Source of the DNA: an uncultured Oscillospiraceae bacterium
GTDB lineage: Bacteria; Bacillota; Clostridia; Oscillospirales; Oscillospiraceae
Direction: 5' to 3'
NCBI GenBank assembly: GCA_947632155.1
Contig: CANROF010000013.1
Span: 1-48,765, forward strand
Length of the DNA stretch: 48,765 bases
Under the pieces are notes generated by a model. That model did no database searches. It had not been told where the DNA came from and saw nothing but the letters and a program-made list of their open reading frames with translations. This document shows positions 48,451-48,765 of the stretch, in pieces. The translations under genes and the position numbers were made by a program. Position 1 is the stretch's first letter. The number at the start of each line of letters is the position of its first letter.

Positions 48451-48526
48451 TGGTACACCTTCAGGGACTCGAACCCTGGACACCCTGATTAAGAGTCAGG
48501 TGCTCTACCAACTGAGCTAAAGGTGC
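48451..48526 (-). tRNA. tRNA-Lys (anticodon CTT), CCA encoded
   Basis: The cloverleaf is complete: acceptor GCACCTT/AAGGTGT with one G-U pair, D loop AGCTCAGTTGGTAGAGC, anticodon stem CCTGA/TCAGG with loop CTCTTAA, and T loop GGTTCGAGTCC. The CCA end is in the DNA. It lies about 4 nt ahead of 5S rRNA. Confidence 0.93.
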
Positions 48527-48529
48527 ATA

Positions 48530-48604
48530 TGGTGACCCGAGGGAGAGTCGAACTCCCGATTGGGGCGTGAGAGGCCCCCGTCTTGACCACTTGACCATCG
48601 GGCC
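48530..48604 (-). tRNA. tRNA-Glu (anticodon CTC), CCA encoded
   Basis: Acceptor GGCCCGA/TCGGGTC, D arm GGTCAAGTGGTCAAGAC, anticodon stem GGGGC/GCCCC with loop CTCTCAC, T loop AGTTCGACTCT, and an encoded CCA. Three nt separate it from tRNA-Lys. Confidence 0.92.
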
Positions 48605-48691
48605 ATCGGCTCAGCGAGCCATAGGCATGCGCCCTGAGAACTGAACAAATGGATGGGAAACGAAGCTTAAGAGCCTGCTATTCTTTTAAAG

Positions 48692-48765
48692 TCAAGCCCT
48701 CGGGTTATTAGTACCGATCAGCTGAGCGCCTTACAACGCTTACACCTTCGGCCTATCAACGGTAT
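48692..48765 (-). rRNA. rrl: 23S ribosomal RNA, 3' end (partial)
   Basis: The minus strand from the right edge reads GGCCGAAGGTGTAAGCG, GATCGGTACTAATA and CGAGGGCTTGAC, the conserved 3' end of 23S rRNA. The exact 3' end near 48692 is approximate; the rest of the gene lies outside the window. Confidence 0.88.

Overview
The window is about 62-65% G+C by eye and carries a gene set typical of a Gram-positive anaerobe of the class Clostridia: recJ-relA-dtd-MBL-hemZ in one operon, maf-mreC-mreD-pbp2-minD-mgsA in another, hisS-aspS, a VanW/YoaR-type protein, a lipoteichoic-acid-synthase-like enzyme and HicAB. The high G+C, together with the hairpin repeats between genes, points to Oscillospirales/Oscillospiraceae. 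That placement is inference from gene content and order; no search was run.

Layout. 1-237 is the AT-rich 3' end of a 2-deoxyribosyltransferase-like gene. 431-6338 (minus) is a sugar-acid/hydroxyacid island: a LarA-type racemase/epimerase, a split UxaA-type dehydratase and a GntP permease under one consensus promoter, followed upstream by glycerate 2-kinase and a wrecked tartronate-semialdehyde reductase. 6479-9794 (minus) holds a VanW protein with a long Pro/Asn/Asp tail and HemW. 9795-10376 is a non-coding patch with a MITE-like element nested among GTAGGGG-type inverted repeats. 10377-17976 (minus) is recJ-relA-dtd-MBL-hemZ-nucleoside kinase. 18216-25799 (plus) holds a U32 protein, maf, mreC, mreD, PBP2, a MinD-like ATPase and an unusual methylglyoxal synthase. 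25896-32860 (plus) holds hisS, aspS and several unknown or membrane proteins. 32920-33542 (minus) is a HicAB module with a palindromic operator. 33822-42887 (minus) is a nearly complete arginine pathway, argG-H-C-J-B-D-F, with an EamA transporter and a sugar O-acetyltransferase inside it. 43097-47443 holds an LtaS-like enzyme, Bcp, a degenerate macro-domain protein and a VWA protein. The right edge is the 3' part of an rRNA operon on the minus strand, with two tRNAs placed between 23S and 5S.

How the parts work together. The arg cluster makes arginine from glutamate by the cyclic ArgJ route, so no separate argA is needed. The left island looks like uptake of a hydroxy/sugar acid (GntP), C2 racemisation or epimerisation by a nickel-pincer enzyme (LarA) and dehydration (split UxaA).

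The strongest undescribed signal is a modular hairpin repeat of about 100-200 bp, present in at least four copies (13868-14047, 20271-20370, 33621-33824, 41470-41623). Its hairpins keep their pairing while their sequences differ between copies, its second hairpin can be absent, and in three copies one end is fused to the stop codon of the preceding gene.
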